Positions 8,690 through 17,370 are shown, numbered from the stretch's first letter. The stretch: DNA of 43,291 nt from Balneolaceae bacterium (GCA_007693395.1 REDS01000036.1:1-43291), one strand, 5' to 3'. Notes: generated by a model from the sequence alone, not told the origin. Numbers and translations: made by a program.

Positions 8690-10839
8690 CAAAAGAATAT
8701 CATAAAATATTGATATTATTAATTATAACAATTTCATCATCATTCATTTTTCCTCAAATTGTTAAATCTCAGCAACAGCCCGTTCTTGAACGAATATCTG
8801 TTACAGAGAGAAGTGATTGGCTTGGATTTGTGGTACGATTACATTTAACAGCACCGATTGATTCATTTAACGTTGCTCAAACAGAAAGTCATCTGCTTCA
8901 AGTAATACTGTATTCCAAAAGTTTGAATATGGGTGAGTTTCTAGAGCCCGATAAATCATTAGTAACTGATATTTCACAGGTTGAATTACAAGATGGTATT
9001 GGTTTTGAATTAAAGATTAACGATGAACATTCTTTTGAAGTAGATTCATACTTTGATATGAATCTGAGAGACTTGTTGATTTCACTAACATATACAAATG
9101 AATTCCATGCTCAAGATCCCCCCATATTTACTTCAGTGACTGATGATCTCAATGAAAAAGAGGAAGTTAAGTTATCTGGTCAATCTGACGAAGTTATCGA
9201 AAGTATAGTTGAGGATATCTATTCAGATTCTGCAATGCGATCTTCATTCCAGAGGATAACTGATCTTGACAGGCTTCTCCCTGATGATCCATTTGAAATC
9301 TATACCAGGTCAATGACTTCTGCAGGTTCGCGAGGATCTTATTTGCTTCGTCCTTCTACTGCAAATGCTAATTTATCTCATGACTTTCATCCCTGGATGA
9401 ATCATTCCTTTTTTGGAGATCAACAATCGGAAAATATCGATGCTGCAGTTGTCTTATATAGCCCGAAAGTATTCAGGTCACACAATACAGAATTACCAAT
9501 GGGTAATAATGATGGTGCATTGTGGCAGGGGAGAGGTTTGAATTACCAATTTTCAGCCGGATTTGGCGCAATTTATGGACCTCTAACCATTGTTTTTCGA
9601 CCCTCGCTTGTAATGAGTGAAAATCGAGAATTTGAGCTTTCACCTCGTCCGCAACTGCGAGGGTTATCCATCTATGCTATGCCACTAACAAATAGTGATA
9701 TCCCTCAGCGATTTGGTGAAGATTCCATAAACAGGTTTGATCTTGGAGATTCATTTGTTGAATTAGAGTATAAAGGCTTTGCAGCCGGATTTTCTAATCA
9801 GAGAATTTGGACGGGACCTGCTGTATATAACCCACTGATATTTAGTTACAACGCACCGGGTTTTCTGCACACATATCTTGGCACACAAAGCCCTTTTGAG
9901 TTTCGATATGGACAGCTTGAGACGAAATGGTTTTGGGGGGGGCTGAGGGAATCGGACTATTTTGACGAAGACCCTACGAATGATTTGAGATTTGTAACCG
10001 GATTGATATTTGCATACTCACCATCGGTTATACCGGGTTTGCATATTGGCTTTAACAGAACTGCTTTTGCATATTACCCTGAAGGCGGACCCGGCCTTTC
10101 GAACATACTTATGGCGCTAAGGATGTCACAACCTGATAGTATTGATAATACTGAAGAAGCCTTTCATAGTATGATGTCGTTTTTTGGAAGGTGGGTTTTT
10201 CCTGATATTGGATTTGAGTTTTATGCAGAGTGGGGTCGGAATGACAATAGAAGAAGAGTCAGGGATTTTATTGCAGAACCTGAATTGAATCGAGGTTATG
10301 TACTTGGTTTCATTAAAAATTTTGATCTTACAACAAGTCGTAAATTACAGCTGCTGACTGAAATAACGAATGTGGAAAATTCAAGTGTAACGTCACAACA
10401 ACGTAAATTTAATACATGGTATGAGCATAATGTTATAAGGCAGGGCTTTACAAATCGGGGTCAAGTACTGGGTGCTAATATTGGGCCCGGATCAAGTACA
10501 CAGATAATGAGACTTTCTTACTACGAAAAGCGTGGTATGCTCGGAGTATCGGCTCAAAGAGTTGCTATGCAGAATGACCGTTTCCATAGATTCAGAGAAA
10601 CGTACAGGAATTTAGATCCCTGGCCGCAATATTGGTTTATGATAGACCGGCATATGATTCAGATGAACTATGGGTTTCATGCCCTTGCCTTTTTGCCTTA
10701 TGGATTTGAATTACAACTCGATTATCATATAGCTAAATTTGATAACATCGACAATTTTTGGCAACGTGATCTGATTAATAATCACTTTATGCTGACAATG
10801 AGATACAATTTGCGATCTTATTTTAGTATACCGAATTAA
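8677..10839 (+). CDS. Wzi-family capsule assembly protein with extra N-terminal domain (second of two)
   Basis: This 720-residue protein has a signal peptide (hydrophobic 11-27, cleavage probably before QQQ ~33). Residues ~38-150 form a beta-rich segment (WLGFVVRLHLTAPIDSFNV, then LLQVILYSKSLN, then VELQDGIGFELKI) absent from the neighbouring paralog. Its strand pattern recalls AMIN-type periplasmic domains that bind peptidoglycan or polysaccharide, but the match is weak. The Wzi barrel follows from ~235: NNDGALWQGRGLN, RIWTGPAVYNPLIFSYNAPG and LGTQSPFEFRYGQLETKWFW are direct counterparts of the first copy. The start ATG 8677 overlaps the upstream gene by 13 nt in another frame. The extra domain may link the barrel to the cell wall or to an inner partner; that is inference. 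Confidence 0.8.
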   Translation: MVKIAKEYHKILILLIITISSSFIFPQIVKSQQQPVLERISVTERSDWLGFVVRLHLTAPIDSFNVAQTESHLLQVILYSKSLNMGEFLEPDKSLVTDISQVELQDGIGFELKINDEHSFEVDSYFDMNLRDLLISLTYTNEFHAQDPPIFTSVTDDLNEKEEVKLSGQSDEVIESIVEDIYSDSAMRSSFQRITDLDRLLPDDPFEIYTRSMTSAGSRGSYLLRPSTANANLSHDFHPWMNHSFFGDQQSENIDAAVVLYSPKVFRSHNTELPMGNNDGALWQGRGLNYQFSAGFGAIYGPLTIVFRPSLVMSENREFELSPRPQLRGLSIYAMPLTNSDIPQRFGEDSINRFDLGDSFVELEYKGFAAGFSNQRIWTGPAVYNPLIFSYNAPGFLHTYLGTQSPFEFRYGQLETKWFWGGLRESDYFDEDPTNDLRFVTGLIFAYSPSVIPGLHIGFNRTAFAYYPEGGPGLSNILMALRMSQPDSIDNTEEAFHSMMSFFGRWVFPDIGFEFYAEWGRNDNRRRVRDFIAEPELNRGYVLGFIKNFDLTTSRKLQLLTEITNVENSSVTSQQRKFNTWYEHNVIRQGFTNRGQVLGANIGPGSSTQIMRLSYYEKRGMLGVSAQRVAMQNDRFHRFRETYRNLDPWPQYWFMIDRHMIQMNYGFHALAFLPYGFELQLDYHIAKFDNIDNFWQRDLINNHFMLTMRYNLRSYFSIPN

Positions 10840-10866
10840 TTATTGTGGGTAACGAAACATAATTAT

Positions 10867-12060
10867 ATGGGAATAAAAGATGACAGAAGAATACTTGTAG
10901 TTTCGTGTATTGGCTGCGGACCACCATTTATGGGCAACCGAATCAGAATGAGAGAGCTTTTAAAACAGATCAGGAATCTGGGTTTTGAAATACACTTTGC
11001 CGGTATTTGCTTAAGCGAAGAGGAGGTTCAGTCGGTTAAGCCATACATTGATGTTTGGATTACGAACTTCGGGAGGGCTCAAAAAAATAGCTTGTTTGAG
11101 AAAATCAGAAACCGGGCTAAAAGCTTTTTAAACGTCTTTCTGAATAAAATTAAATCAAAAAAAAATAAAATCAATTATAAACTGGATGAGCTATTCGATG
11201 CCCAATGGTATGAAGAGACGATTAAAATTCAGAATAGTAATAAATTCAAAAGAGTTCTTATTCCATATGTTTTTCATTCAAAGTTTTTTGATGCATTCGG
11301 GAATTCAACACTAAAGATTTTAGATACTCACGATGTTTTTGGAAACAGAAATCAAATGCTTCAGGAGCTGGGAATTGATGATTTTTGGTACTCTACAACG
11401 AAAGAGGAAGAAAAAAAGGGGCTTTTAAGGGCAGATAAAATTATTGCAATACAGAGCCACGAAGAAGAGTATTTCAGAAAATTGGCAGAAGATAAAGCAG
11501 AGGTTGGAACAGTTGGACATTTCATTGAACCACAATTTTTACCATTATCGCATGCAAAATTAAATCATTTTGGATTTATTGGATCGGAAAATCCATTAAA
11601 CATAAATGGATTACAGTGGTTTATTGAAGAAGTACTTCCGCTAATAAAGCAAAAATTTACTGAGTTCAAATTTATTGTGGGTGGGCGAATATGCCAAAAG
11701 TTTGGTGAAAGTGAAGATTTTGAACTTTTGGGCGAGTTTGATTCGATTAACGACTTTTACGCAGATTGTTCCTTTACCATTAATCCTATTCAAGCTGGGA
11801 CCGGTTTAAAAATTAAAACAATTGAATCCCTTGCTTACGGCCGGCCGGTAGTAAGTTCATCCAATGGAGCTGCAGGTCTGGAGAGCTTTATTAATAATGG
11901 AATTTGGGTTGCTGATGAAGCTGAACAATTTGCTGATCATATTATCAGTTGCTTAATAAATAGTGATGTTTTAGTCAATTCTATGCAAAACAGTAAAAAC
12001 TTTATTCAAAGCCTGAATTCAGTGTCTTTAGAAAATCTCTGTAACATGCTTAACGATTAA
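10867..12060 (+). CDS. Family 4-type glycosyltransferase (GT-B)
   Basis: This GT-B glycosyltransferase has an N-terminal Rossmann half opening with ILVVSCIGCGPPFMGNRIRM and a C-terminal half with FIGSENPLNINGLQWFI and the nucleotide-sugar site GTGLKIKTIESLAYGRPVVS (~residues 307-326), the usual E-rich signature of GT4/GT1-type enzymes. I chose ATG 10867 (397 residues). An in-frame TTG at 10843, just 3 bp after the Wzi stop, would add eight residues that are not conserved-looking. The coding sequence is notably AT- and Lys/Asn-rich (for example SKKNKINYK), which fits the horizontally acquired feel of this part of the locus. Sugar specificity cannot be determined. Confidence 0.8.
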   Translation: MGIKDDRRILVVSCIGCGPPFMGNRIRMRELLKQIRNLGFEIHFAGICLSEEEVQSVKPYIDVWITNFGRAQKNSLFEKIRNRAKSFLNVFLNKIKSKKNKINYKLDELFDAQWYEETIKIQNSNKFKRVLIPYVFHSKFFDAFGNSTLKILDTHDVFGNRNQMLQELGIDDFWYSTTKEEEKKGLLRADKIIAIQSHEEEYFRKLAEDKAEVGTVGHFIEPQFLPLSHAKLNHFGFIGSENPLNINGLQWFIEEVLPLIKQKFTEFKFIVGGRICQKFGESEDFELLGEFDSINDFYADCSFTINPIQAGTGLKIKTIESLAYGRPVVSSSNGAAGLESFINNGIWVADEAEQFADHIISCLINSDVLVNSMQNSKNFIQSLNSVSLENLCNMLND

Positions 12061-12072
12061 TAAATCTGCGAT

Positions 12073-12798
12073 ATGGCTGTACTATGCAAAGATTTAAACC
12101 TTCTATATATTTGCATACCTAAAACAGGATCAACCACAATGGCCAATTTTTTAATAAGCAACTGCGGGGGAAATTGGGTACCAGAAAAGCATCAATTCAA
12201 TGAGAAAGGGCAAATCGTTTTAGACAAAAAACACTGTAAAATAAGTGATTTAATTAAACACGGTTATTATACTGAAGATGAAATCAAATCATTGGATGTC
12301 TTTGCAACAATTCGAAACCCTTTCGATCTTGTTCTTTCCAATTATTATTTCGAAAAACAAATTTACCAAAAATTCTATAAAGGCATAAGAGTCAGGTTAG
12401 TGTTTGGTAAACGGATCTATTTTTATATAAGAAAGAAATTTAATATAGACAGGGAGAACCACTATTCCTGGATTATGCCGCAAATTGATCGATATCAATT
12501 TACAGTCAGAAATACCCTGGCAGATTATCTGAAAAGATTTTATTCAAGAAAAAAAAATAATGTATTTACGGAATACACAAAAGGAGCAGATGCACATTTT
12601 TTGAAGCTTGAAAATATAGAGAAAGATCTGGATGATTTTTTCCAGAAAAGAGATATTAAGATAAAAACTGAATTGCCATTACTATCTAAAACCCATTTAA
12701 AAAAAGGGCATTACAGTGAACATTATTCTCCTGAAGCAAAAGAACTTGTAGAGAAATATTTTACTGAAGAACTATCTTTATTTAATTATTCTTTTTAA
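12073..12798 (+). CDS. PAPS-dependent carbohydrate sulfotransferase family protein
   Basis: This 241-residue protein shows the two PAPS-binding signatures of sulfotransferases: the 5'-phosphosulfate loop YICIPKTGSTTMANFL (~residues 13-28) and the 3'-phosphate site FATIRNPFDLVLSNYYF (~77-93). The basic, aromatic middle and a C-terminal helical part resemble the family-2 type seen in animal and bacterial glycan loci. It lies 12 bp after the preceding glycosyltransferase and is probably co-transcribed. It should transfer sulfate from PAPS to a hydroxyl or amino group of the glycan before export. No PAPS synthesis genes are in the window. The sulfotransferase call is good; the acceptor is unknown. 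Confidence 0.75.
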   Translation: MAVLCKDLNLLYICIPKTGSTTMANFLISNCGGNWVPEKHQFNEKGQIVLDKKHCKISDLIKHGYYTEDEIKSLDVFATIRNPFDLVLSNYYFEKQIYQKFYKGIRVRLVFGKRIYFYIRKKFNIDRENHYSWIMPQIDRYQFTVRNTLADYLKRFYSRKKNNVFTEYTKGADAHFLKLENIEKDLDDFFQKRDIKIKTELPLLSKTHLKKGHYSEHYSPEAKELVEKYFTEELSLFNYSF

Positions 12799-12824
12799 AT
12801 GGTTTCCCCATGGGGCGAACCCAT
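12799..12824. other. GC-rich imperfect palindrome between two glycan genes
   Basis: CCCCATGGGG (12806-12815) is a perfect palindrome flanked by ATGG on the left and CCCAT on the right, making a 26-nt imperfect inverted repeat right after the sulfotransferase stop. There is no following T-run, so it is not a standard terminator. It could stabilise the 3' end of the upstream transcript. Confidence 0.35.
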
Positions 12825-12881
12825 GTAAAGTTATATATTTTATACCTTGTCATTAAAAAATGAAAATAATGTTATCCGTTG

Positions 12882-14000
12882 ATGAATTCACGAGAACAAA
12901 ATGAAAATAAATCATCCGGTTTGAAGATTTTAACATTATCGAAACGATGGCACCATCACACGAAATCAGGGGGGTACGACCGCCTTAAAGATGAAATTGG
13001 TTCATTCAATATCCATCCTAAACCAAAGCAAAATTATTTTTTTTCTGATAGAATCCGGCGAAGAGTGCTGAGGAAATTAATGCCATCCGTTACGGATGTT
13101 AACAGATACAGACTGAAAGATCTGTCTGCAGAAATTCGAACACTGATATCTGTAAACAGATACAAGGCAGATGTTTTACATGCTCTCTATGGTGAAGATC
13201 AGCTTAATATTCTTCTTCGCTATAGAGAAAGGTTGAAATGTGCAATGGTTGCATCTTATCATCTTCCCGTTGAAAGTTTTTTTATGCAGAAAATTGTGAA
13301 AGAAGATGTTTACAAAAAACTGTCGGTGCTTGATGCCGCAATCGTTATGTCAAACTCAATGATTTCAGATTATGAAAAATGGGTTGGAGAGGGGAAGGTG
13401 TTTTTTGTTCCTCATGGAATTGATACCGATATTTTTTTTCCAAATCATGTTGAGAAAAGCAGGAATCATCATTCACTAAAAATATTAACGGTTGGCGGGC
13501 ACGGGAGAGACTGGCAATCATTAAAAACAATAATTTACTTTTTTAGAGATAATAACAACGTAAAATTTAAAGCTGTATCTCCCAAAAAAATTAAAAAGAT
13601 GTTCAAGGATCTACCAAAATTGAAGGTTTTGACTGGAATAAGTGAAGCGCAATTAATTGAAGAGTACAGGGCTGCAGATGTCGTTCTATTACCTGTAACT
13701 TATGCAACCGCTAACAACTCACTACTTGAAGCACTTGCCTGTGGAACTCCTGTAATATCAACAAACACAGGAGGAATTCCGGACTACCTTGACAGTAAAA
13801 GTGGATGGCTTTTGCCGCCTGGTGATATTACTGAGGCCGTTAATTTGATCAGCAATTTAATTGAGCGAAGAGAGCAAATCATTAAAAAAGAAGCAGAGGC
13901 AAGAATAAAAGCTCTTAAGTATGACTGGAAAGAAATTACCGGGCAAATCAGAGAAGTTTATCAAAATGCATTCGATAATTGGAATAAAAAAGAATATTAG
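12882..14000 (+). CDS. Family 4 glycosyltransferase
   Basis: This protein of ~372 residues has a GT-B fold. The N-terminal half starts ILTLSKRWHHHTKSGGYDRL, with a glycine pair typical of acceptor-side loops. The C-terminal half has KVFFVPHGIDTDIFFP and the donor-site signature ATANNSLLEALACGTPVIST (~residues 279-298), which contains the EA(L/F)ACG element of GT4 retaining enzymes. I start at ATG 12882; the adjacent upstream TTG at 12879 would add a single residue. A good hairpin with a short T-run lies ~85 bp after the stop, so transcription may partly end there. Its acceptor and donor are unknown. Confidence 0.8.
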   Translation: MNSREQNENKSSGLKILTLSKRWHHHTKSGGYDRLKDEIGSFNIHPKPKQNYFFSDRIRRRVLRKLMPSVTDVNRYRLKDLSAEIRTLISVNRYKADVLHALYGEDQLNILLRYRERLKCAMVASYHLPVESFFMQKIVKEDVYKKLSVLDAAIVMSNSMISDYEKWVGEGKVFFVPHGIDTDIFFPNHVEKSRNHHSLKILTVGGHGRDWQSLKTIIYFFRDNNNVKFKAVSPKKIKKMFKDLPKLKVLTGISEAQLIEEYRAADVVLLPVTYATANNSLLEALACGTPVISTNTGGIPDYLDSKSGWLLPPGDITEAVNLISNLIERREQIIKKEAEARIKALKYDWKEITGQIREVYQNAFDNWNKKEY

Positions 14001-14303
14001 ATTATTTAGGATAGTAAACAGAAAGGACTCTGAATCCAGGAAGAATGGTAATAGCTTTAAAATATCATCGATTATTTGAAAATCTGACAGCATTACCGTT
14101 GTCAGAGTTTTACAGGTTGTGAAGCATCTGGGGATTTCATTCCCTTGCTATCCGCGGGATAACAGAGAAGTGAATCAAGCCTGTCAAACGAATCTTTGGT
14201 GCAAACTGAAACAGAATGACGGTTATCCGAAATTTTGTGTTGCGTCGGGACAAAGTAGTTCTTCAATCAAAATGAAAATTTGTTTTTTTATACAATGTAG
14301 ATA
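14001..14303. other. 303-bp gap with two stem-loops and no convincing gene
   Basis: The gap between the GT4 and the next GT2 contains a terminator-like hairpin (14083-14106) and a second stem TTGCTATCC/GGATAACAG (14145-14153 with 14157-14165, one mismatch, loop GCG). An ATG-initiated frame at 14119-14304 would encode 61 residues, but it is Cys-rich, low in conserved character and ends in the next start codon, so I do not call it. The 14304 gene presumably has its own promoter here; I found no convincing box. Confidence 0.5.
14083..14110 (+). terminator. Candidate intrinsic terminator
   Basis: TCTGACA (14083-14089) and TGTCAGA (14100-14106) form a perfect 7-bp stem with a 10-nt loop, followed by GTTTT. 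It lies in the expected position to end transcripts from the GT4 gene that stops at 14000. The T-run is short, so termination may be partial. Confidence 0.45.
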
Positions 14304-15275
14304 ATGGATTGTAATAATAAACCTTTTTTATCAATTATAGTCCCCGTCTTTAATGTGGAAGATTACCTTGAAGAAACGATCTGTTCGATATTGGGCCAGA
14401 ATTTTGATAATTGGGAAATGATAACAATCAATGATGGGTCAACAGATTCTTCAGGTAAGATCTTGGACCATTTTGGTAAGACAGATGAGAGGATAAAAGT
14501 TTTTCACAGGAAAAATCATGGCTTGTCTGCCACAAGAAATTTCGGGTTAAAAAAAGCAAAAGGTGAATATGTCTACTTTTTGGATAGTGATGACGTTATA
14601 ATTGATGGGTTATTCAATAGTTTGAATAAAATATCATTAGATAATCATTTTCAAATTTTTATTATTTCTGGAGAATATATCGATAAAGAGAGCAACCCAG
14701 TAACTACTCCCTTGCCAACTATTCACCCTAACTTCAAGATACCTCATGCTGGTGAAAGAGTTTATGTAGATCTCTATCGGACAGGTACATATACTCCATT
14801 GGTTTTGTCTTATTTTTTTCGGAAAAATTTTTTAGAAGAAAATTCTCTGATTTTTGATGAAGGCTACATTCATGAAGATGAAGCATATATACCAACCGCA
14901 CTTTGCTTGGCAGATAGCGTAATTTCTACCGCTAACATTTATTATCAGCATAGAAAGCGACCAAATTCAATTATGACTGTTCAGAAAAGTGAGGAAAATA
15001 TAAAAGGATGGACAAAGGCTGTAAGCAGATTAATAAAACTAATGAATCGTTCTGAGTTGAATGATTCTACTCGAAGAGTAATCAGGATAAAGGCAAAATC
15101 ATTAATGAATAACTCACTCTTATTAATTAATAAACTAAACAGAGATTTCAATTCGTCACTTAATATAGAAAACTATATTAGCGCAGAAGAGATGCAATAT
15201 TTAGGAAAATTAATGAAGCTGAAATCTAAATTTCCATCGATTATAAAGATGCAACGTTATATTAATTCGATGTAG
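14304..15275 (+). CDS. GT2 glycosyltransferase (intact paralog of the frameshifted 4713 gene)
   Basis: This 323-residue GT-A inverting transferase opens with LSIIVPVFNVEDYLEETI, followed by the UDP-sugar binding TINDGSTDSSGKIL and the metal-binding FLDSDD (~residues 93-98). The C-terminal ~130 residues, including the acidic IHEDEAYIPTALCLAD and NIKGWTKAVSRL, align with the interrupted gene at 4713-5703. A 23-nt stretch covering the DGST region is identical in the two genes (4834-4856 and 14425-14447), which suggests duplication or recombination between them. It converges on the GT61 gene and ends 41 bp from it. EpsJ-like activity is likely; the sugar is unknown. Confidence 0.85.
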   Translation: MDCNNKPFLSIIVPVFNVEDYLEETICSILGQNFDNWEMITINDGSTDSSGKILDHFGKTDERIKVFHRKNHGLSATRNFGLKKAKGEYVYFLDSDDVIIDGLFNSLNKISLDNHFQIFIISGEYIDKESNPVTTPLPTIHPNFKIPHAGERVYVDLYRTGTYTPLVLSYFFRKNFLEENSLIFDEGYIHEDEAYIPTALCLADSVISTANIYYQHRKRPNSIMTVQKSEENIKGWTKAVSRLIKLMNRSELNDSTRRVIRIKAKSLMNNSLLLINKLNRDFNSSLNIENYISAEEMQYLGKLMKLKSKFPSIIKMQRYINSM

Positions 15276-15296
15276 TTTATTGGAAACAAGTATGTG

Positions 15297-15321
15297 ACTA
15301 ATTCCTTATTAAGGAATTAGT
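15297..15321. terminator. Perfect 25-nt palindrome between convergent genes
   Basis: ACTAATTCCTTA (15297-15308) is followed by a single T and its exact complement TAAGGAATTAGT (15310-15321). It lies between the converging GT2 and GT61 genes and overlaps the stop codon of the GT61 gene. It is probably a bidirectional terminator or mRNA-stabilising hairpin, but it lacks a T-run on either side and is itself AT-rich. Confidence 0.5.
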
Positions 15322-16354
15322 CTAAGAGTTGCTGTAATGACTCTTCGAATTTTTCAGTGTCTATTATGAAGTCAGTTCTTTGTGTGGTAATATTTTTATC
15401 TGTCGGTTCAGCAAATGTATAGAAATATCTAAGGTTGAGATCTGAGGCCAGACTAAAAAAAAGATTATTCCTGGAGTCACCTCTGGCTCGGATCTCCATA
15501 ATTTTAGACCCTTGACTCATCCAAAGCATATTCGATAAACCGGCACCATGAAGCCCAACTAAAATTTCAGCATTAGCTGCTACTTTAATTTGTTCCTCAA
15601 TGGATAATCTCTCCATAGCCACAACTTTAAAACCATGTTTAAGAAGAATCGGTTTTAATTCATCTTCATTTAGAATTTTTCTTTTTGGCGCAAACTCCCT
15701 TGTAATAAATATCCGATCTTTTGCTGGACCCTTGTTGATTTTTTCTGTGAACCTCTCTCTTATCCCGTTCATTAATGCTGGCCTGAAATTACCTGAAGGA
15801 GAGATGACAGGAATGTTTACAAGGTTCTTTGAAAGTACACACTGATCCTTCTCAAGTATCAGATAGTTAACATCATATTGCTTAAGAGTAAACATTGCTA
15901 AATCAGTATTACAGGTAGCCGGGATTATTAGTGTGTAATTTTTTAATTCGGCAAAATTATGTAAATCAAGTACTTCTATTTTTTGTAAAACATCCCCTAA
16001 CCAGTGAAAAAAATTGTCCGAATAAAAATTTGTTACAAGTAATGCATTTTCCACCCGCACAAATTTTCTGATTTTGAATAACTGTACCAATGTTGTAAGA
16101 TAGTGTTTTATAATACTCTTGAATTTGCCGATCCCGTGTAGCGGAATACTCCTACAAAAAAATAGGTCTTGTTTAATGAGTTTCTGAATAACAGCACCAT
16201 TTGGCAGAATCTTTACATTCTGAAATTTTTCACTATATATTTCTTTAAATGTTTTCTCAAATTCATTGTGAAACAAATAAACATCTGAATCTATCAGGTT
16301 AACCGGTTGCTTTCTTTGTGTTTCTTCTGAGGGATAGACTTTAAAACTCATCAT
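15317..16354 (-). CDS. Family 61 glycosyltransferase
   Basis: This 345-residue protein is a member of the GT61 family, which also includes plant xylosyl- and arabinosyltransferases. Visible family elements are LLVTNFYSDNFFHWLGDVL (~residues 105-123), RIFITREFAPKRKILNEDEL (~219-238), the LSIEEQIKVAANAEILVGLH block and the invariant HGAGLSNMLWM (~274-284), followed by SKIMEIRARG. It is the only glycosyltransferase in this stretch on the minus strand and has its own divergent promoter region shared with the 16475 gene. The stop codon lies inside a perfect palindrome. Enzyme class is confident; the transferred sugar is not known for most bacterial members. Confidence 0.85.
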   Translation of the reverse strand: MMSFKVYPSEETQRKQPVNLIDSDVYLFHNEFEKTFKEIYSEKFQNVKILPNGAVIQKLIKQDLFFCRSIPLHGIGKFKSIIKHYLTTLVQLFKIRKFVRVENALLVTNFYSDNFFHWLGDVLQKIEVLDLHNFAELKNYTLIIPATCNTDLAMFTLKQYDVNYLILEKDQCVLSKNLVNIPVISPSGNFRPALMNGIRERFTEKINKGPAKDRIFITREFAPKRKILNEDELKPILLKHGFKVVAMERLSIEEQIKVAANAEILVGLHGAGLSNMLWMSQGSKIMEIRARGDSRNNLFFSLASDLNLRYFYTFAEPTDKNITTQRTDFIIDTEKFEESLQQLLD

Positions 16355-16474
16355 TAAATTGTTTATACCGTCATTTTTTTAAAAGGGGATGTTCTTGCAT
16401 AAAATTAGTTGTATTAGGCTGATGGTTCATCTAGTAATATAGTTATTTTGATTACGAATGATTGAATATTTTGA

Positions 16475-17356
16475 TTGACTCATAATCACAGCAATAAAGG
16501 TTTAACAATAAAGGTTGAAAACTTGATTACAATTAAACCGTTTGGCGGGTTAGGTAACCGTATGAGAGTTTTGCATTCAGTTCTCTCTTTGAAATATGAA
16601 AGAAGGCTGAACGTAAAAATTTTATGGGAGCATTCCAGATCTTTTAATTGTTCGATTAGCGATTTATTTATAGTTCCGGAAGATATCGCGGTTCAGGAAT
16701 TTACTATGTCATTGGAAGACAGACTTAAAAGAAAAATTACAGAGAATTTTAGAAAGGGTCCCTTGTCGAGGTATAAGTATGATCTAATTTTGAGAGAAAA
16801 AGATATCATTGAAATGCGCAATAATAACTATGATTTTTTAAACCTCTTGAATTATAAATCTGTTCTTATTGAAACGTGTCAGTGGTTTTACACAGGTGAT
16901 GAAGGGTTTTTATATTTAAATCCTATCGGACAAATTAGTGATCAGGTTCAACAAATTACCCGAAATTTTAACAAACAAACTATCGGAATTCATGTTCGCA
17001 GAACGGACCATACTCTGTCAATTAAGGCAAGTCCGCTTTCAGAGTTTAAAAAAAGAATGCAGTTTGAAATAGATCGTAATAAGAATACAATGTTCTTTTT
17101 GTCAACTGACTCGGAAGAAGTGGAAAATGAGCTTAAAGTTGAATTTAAAAACCGTATCCTAACCTATGAAAATAAAGAGCTGTCAAGAAATTCTTCTAAA
17201 GGGATAAAAGATGCTTTTGTTGATATGCTGTGCCTGTCTCACACCAATAAAATTTATGGCAGTTATCATAGTACATTTTCACATATTGCATCACTAATGA
17301 ATGATATTGAACTCCGGGTAATTAATGTGCTGCCAAAACAAAAAGAAGCCAACTAA
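16475..17356 (+). CDS. Fucosyltransferase-like glycosyltransferase (GT11/GT23-like fold)
   Basis: This protein of up to 293 residues has the marks of the alpha-1,2/alpha-1,6-fucosyltransferase superfamily: ITIKPFGGLGNRMRVLHS near the N-terminus, the basic GDP-binding motif TIGIHVRRTD (~residues 170-179) that corresponds to HxRRxD, MFFLSTDSEEVENEL, and the C-terminal KIYGSYHSTFSHIASL. It should use GDP-fucose or a similar GDP-sugar. The longest frame starts at TTG 16475. A second TTG at 16523, 8 nt after AAAGG, would give a product starting MITIKPFGGLGN, which is closer to the family pattern, so the true start is uncertain. It heads a plus-strand run with 17371, 18220 and 19177. It is AT-rich like its neighbours. 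Confidence 0.75.
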   Translation: MTHNHSNKGLTIKVENLITIKPFGGLGNRMRVLHSVLSLKYERRLNVKILWEHSRSFNCSISDLFIVPEDIAVQEFTMSLEDRLKRKITENFRKGPLSRYKYDLILREKDIIEMRNNNYDFLNLLNYKSVLIETCQWFYTGDEGFLYLNPIGQISDQVQQITRNFNKQTIGIHVRRTDHTLSIKASPLSEFKKRMQFEIDRNKNTMFFLSTDSEEVENELKVEFKNRILTYENKELSRNSSKGIKDAFVDMLCLSHTNKIYGSYHSTFSHIASLMNDIELRVINVLPKQKEAN

Positions 17357-17370
17357 GCAACTGGGCTGAT

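Noticed and set aside
10843-10866. TTG-initiated extension of the GT4 gene
   Set aside because: ATG 10867 is a stronger start and the extra eight residues precede the conserved domain start without similarity.
14119-14304. 61-residue plus-strand open frame before the GT2 gene
   Set aside because: Unusual Cys-rich composition, crosses a stem-loop, and ends within the next start codon; no sign of coding.
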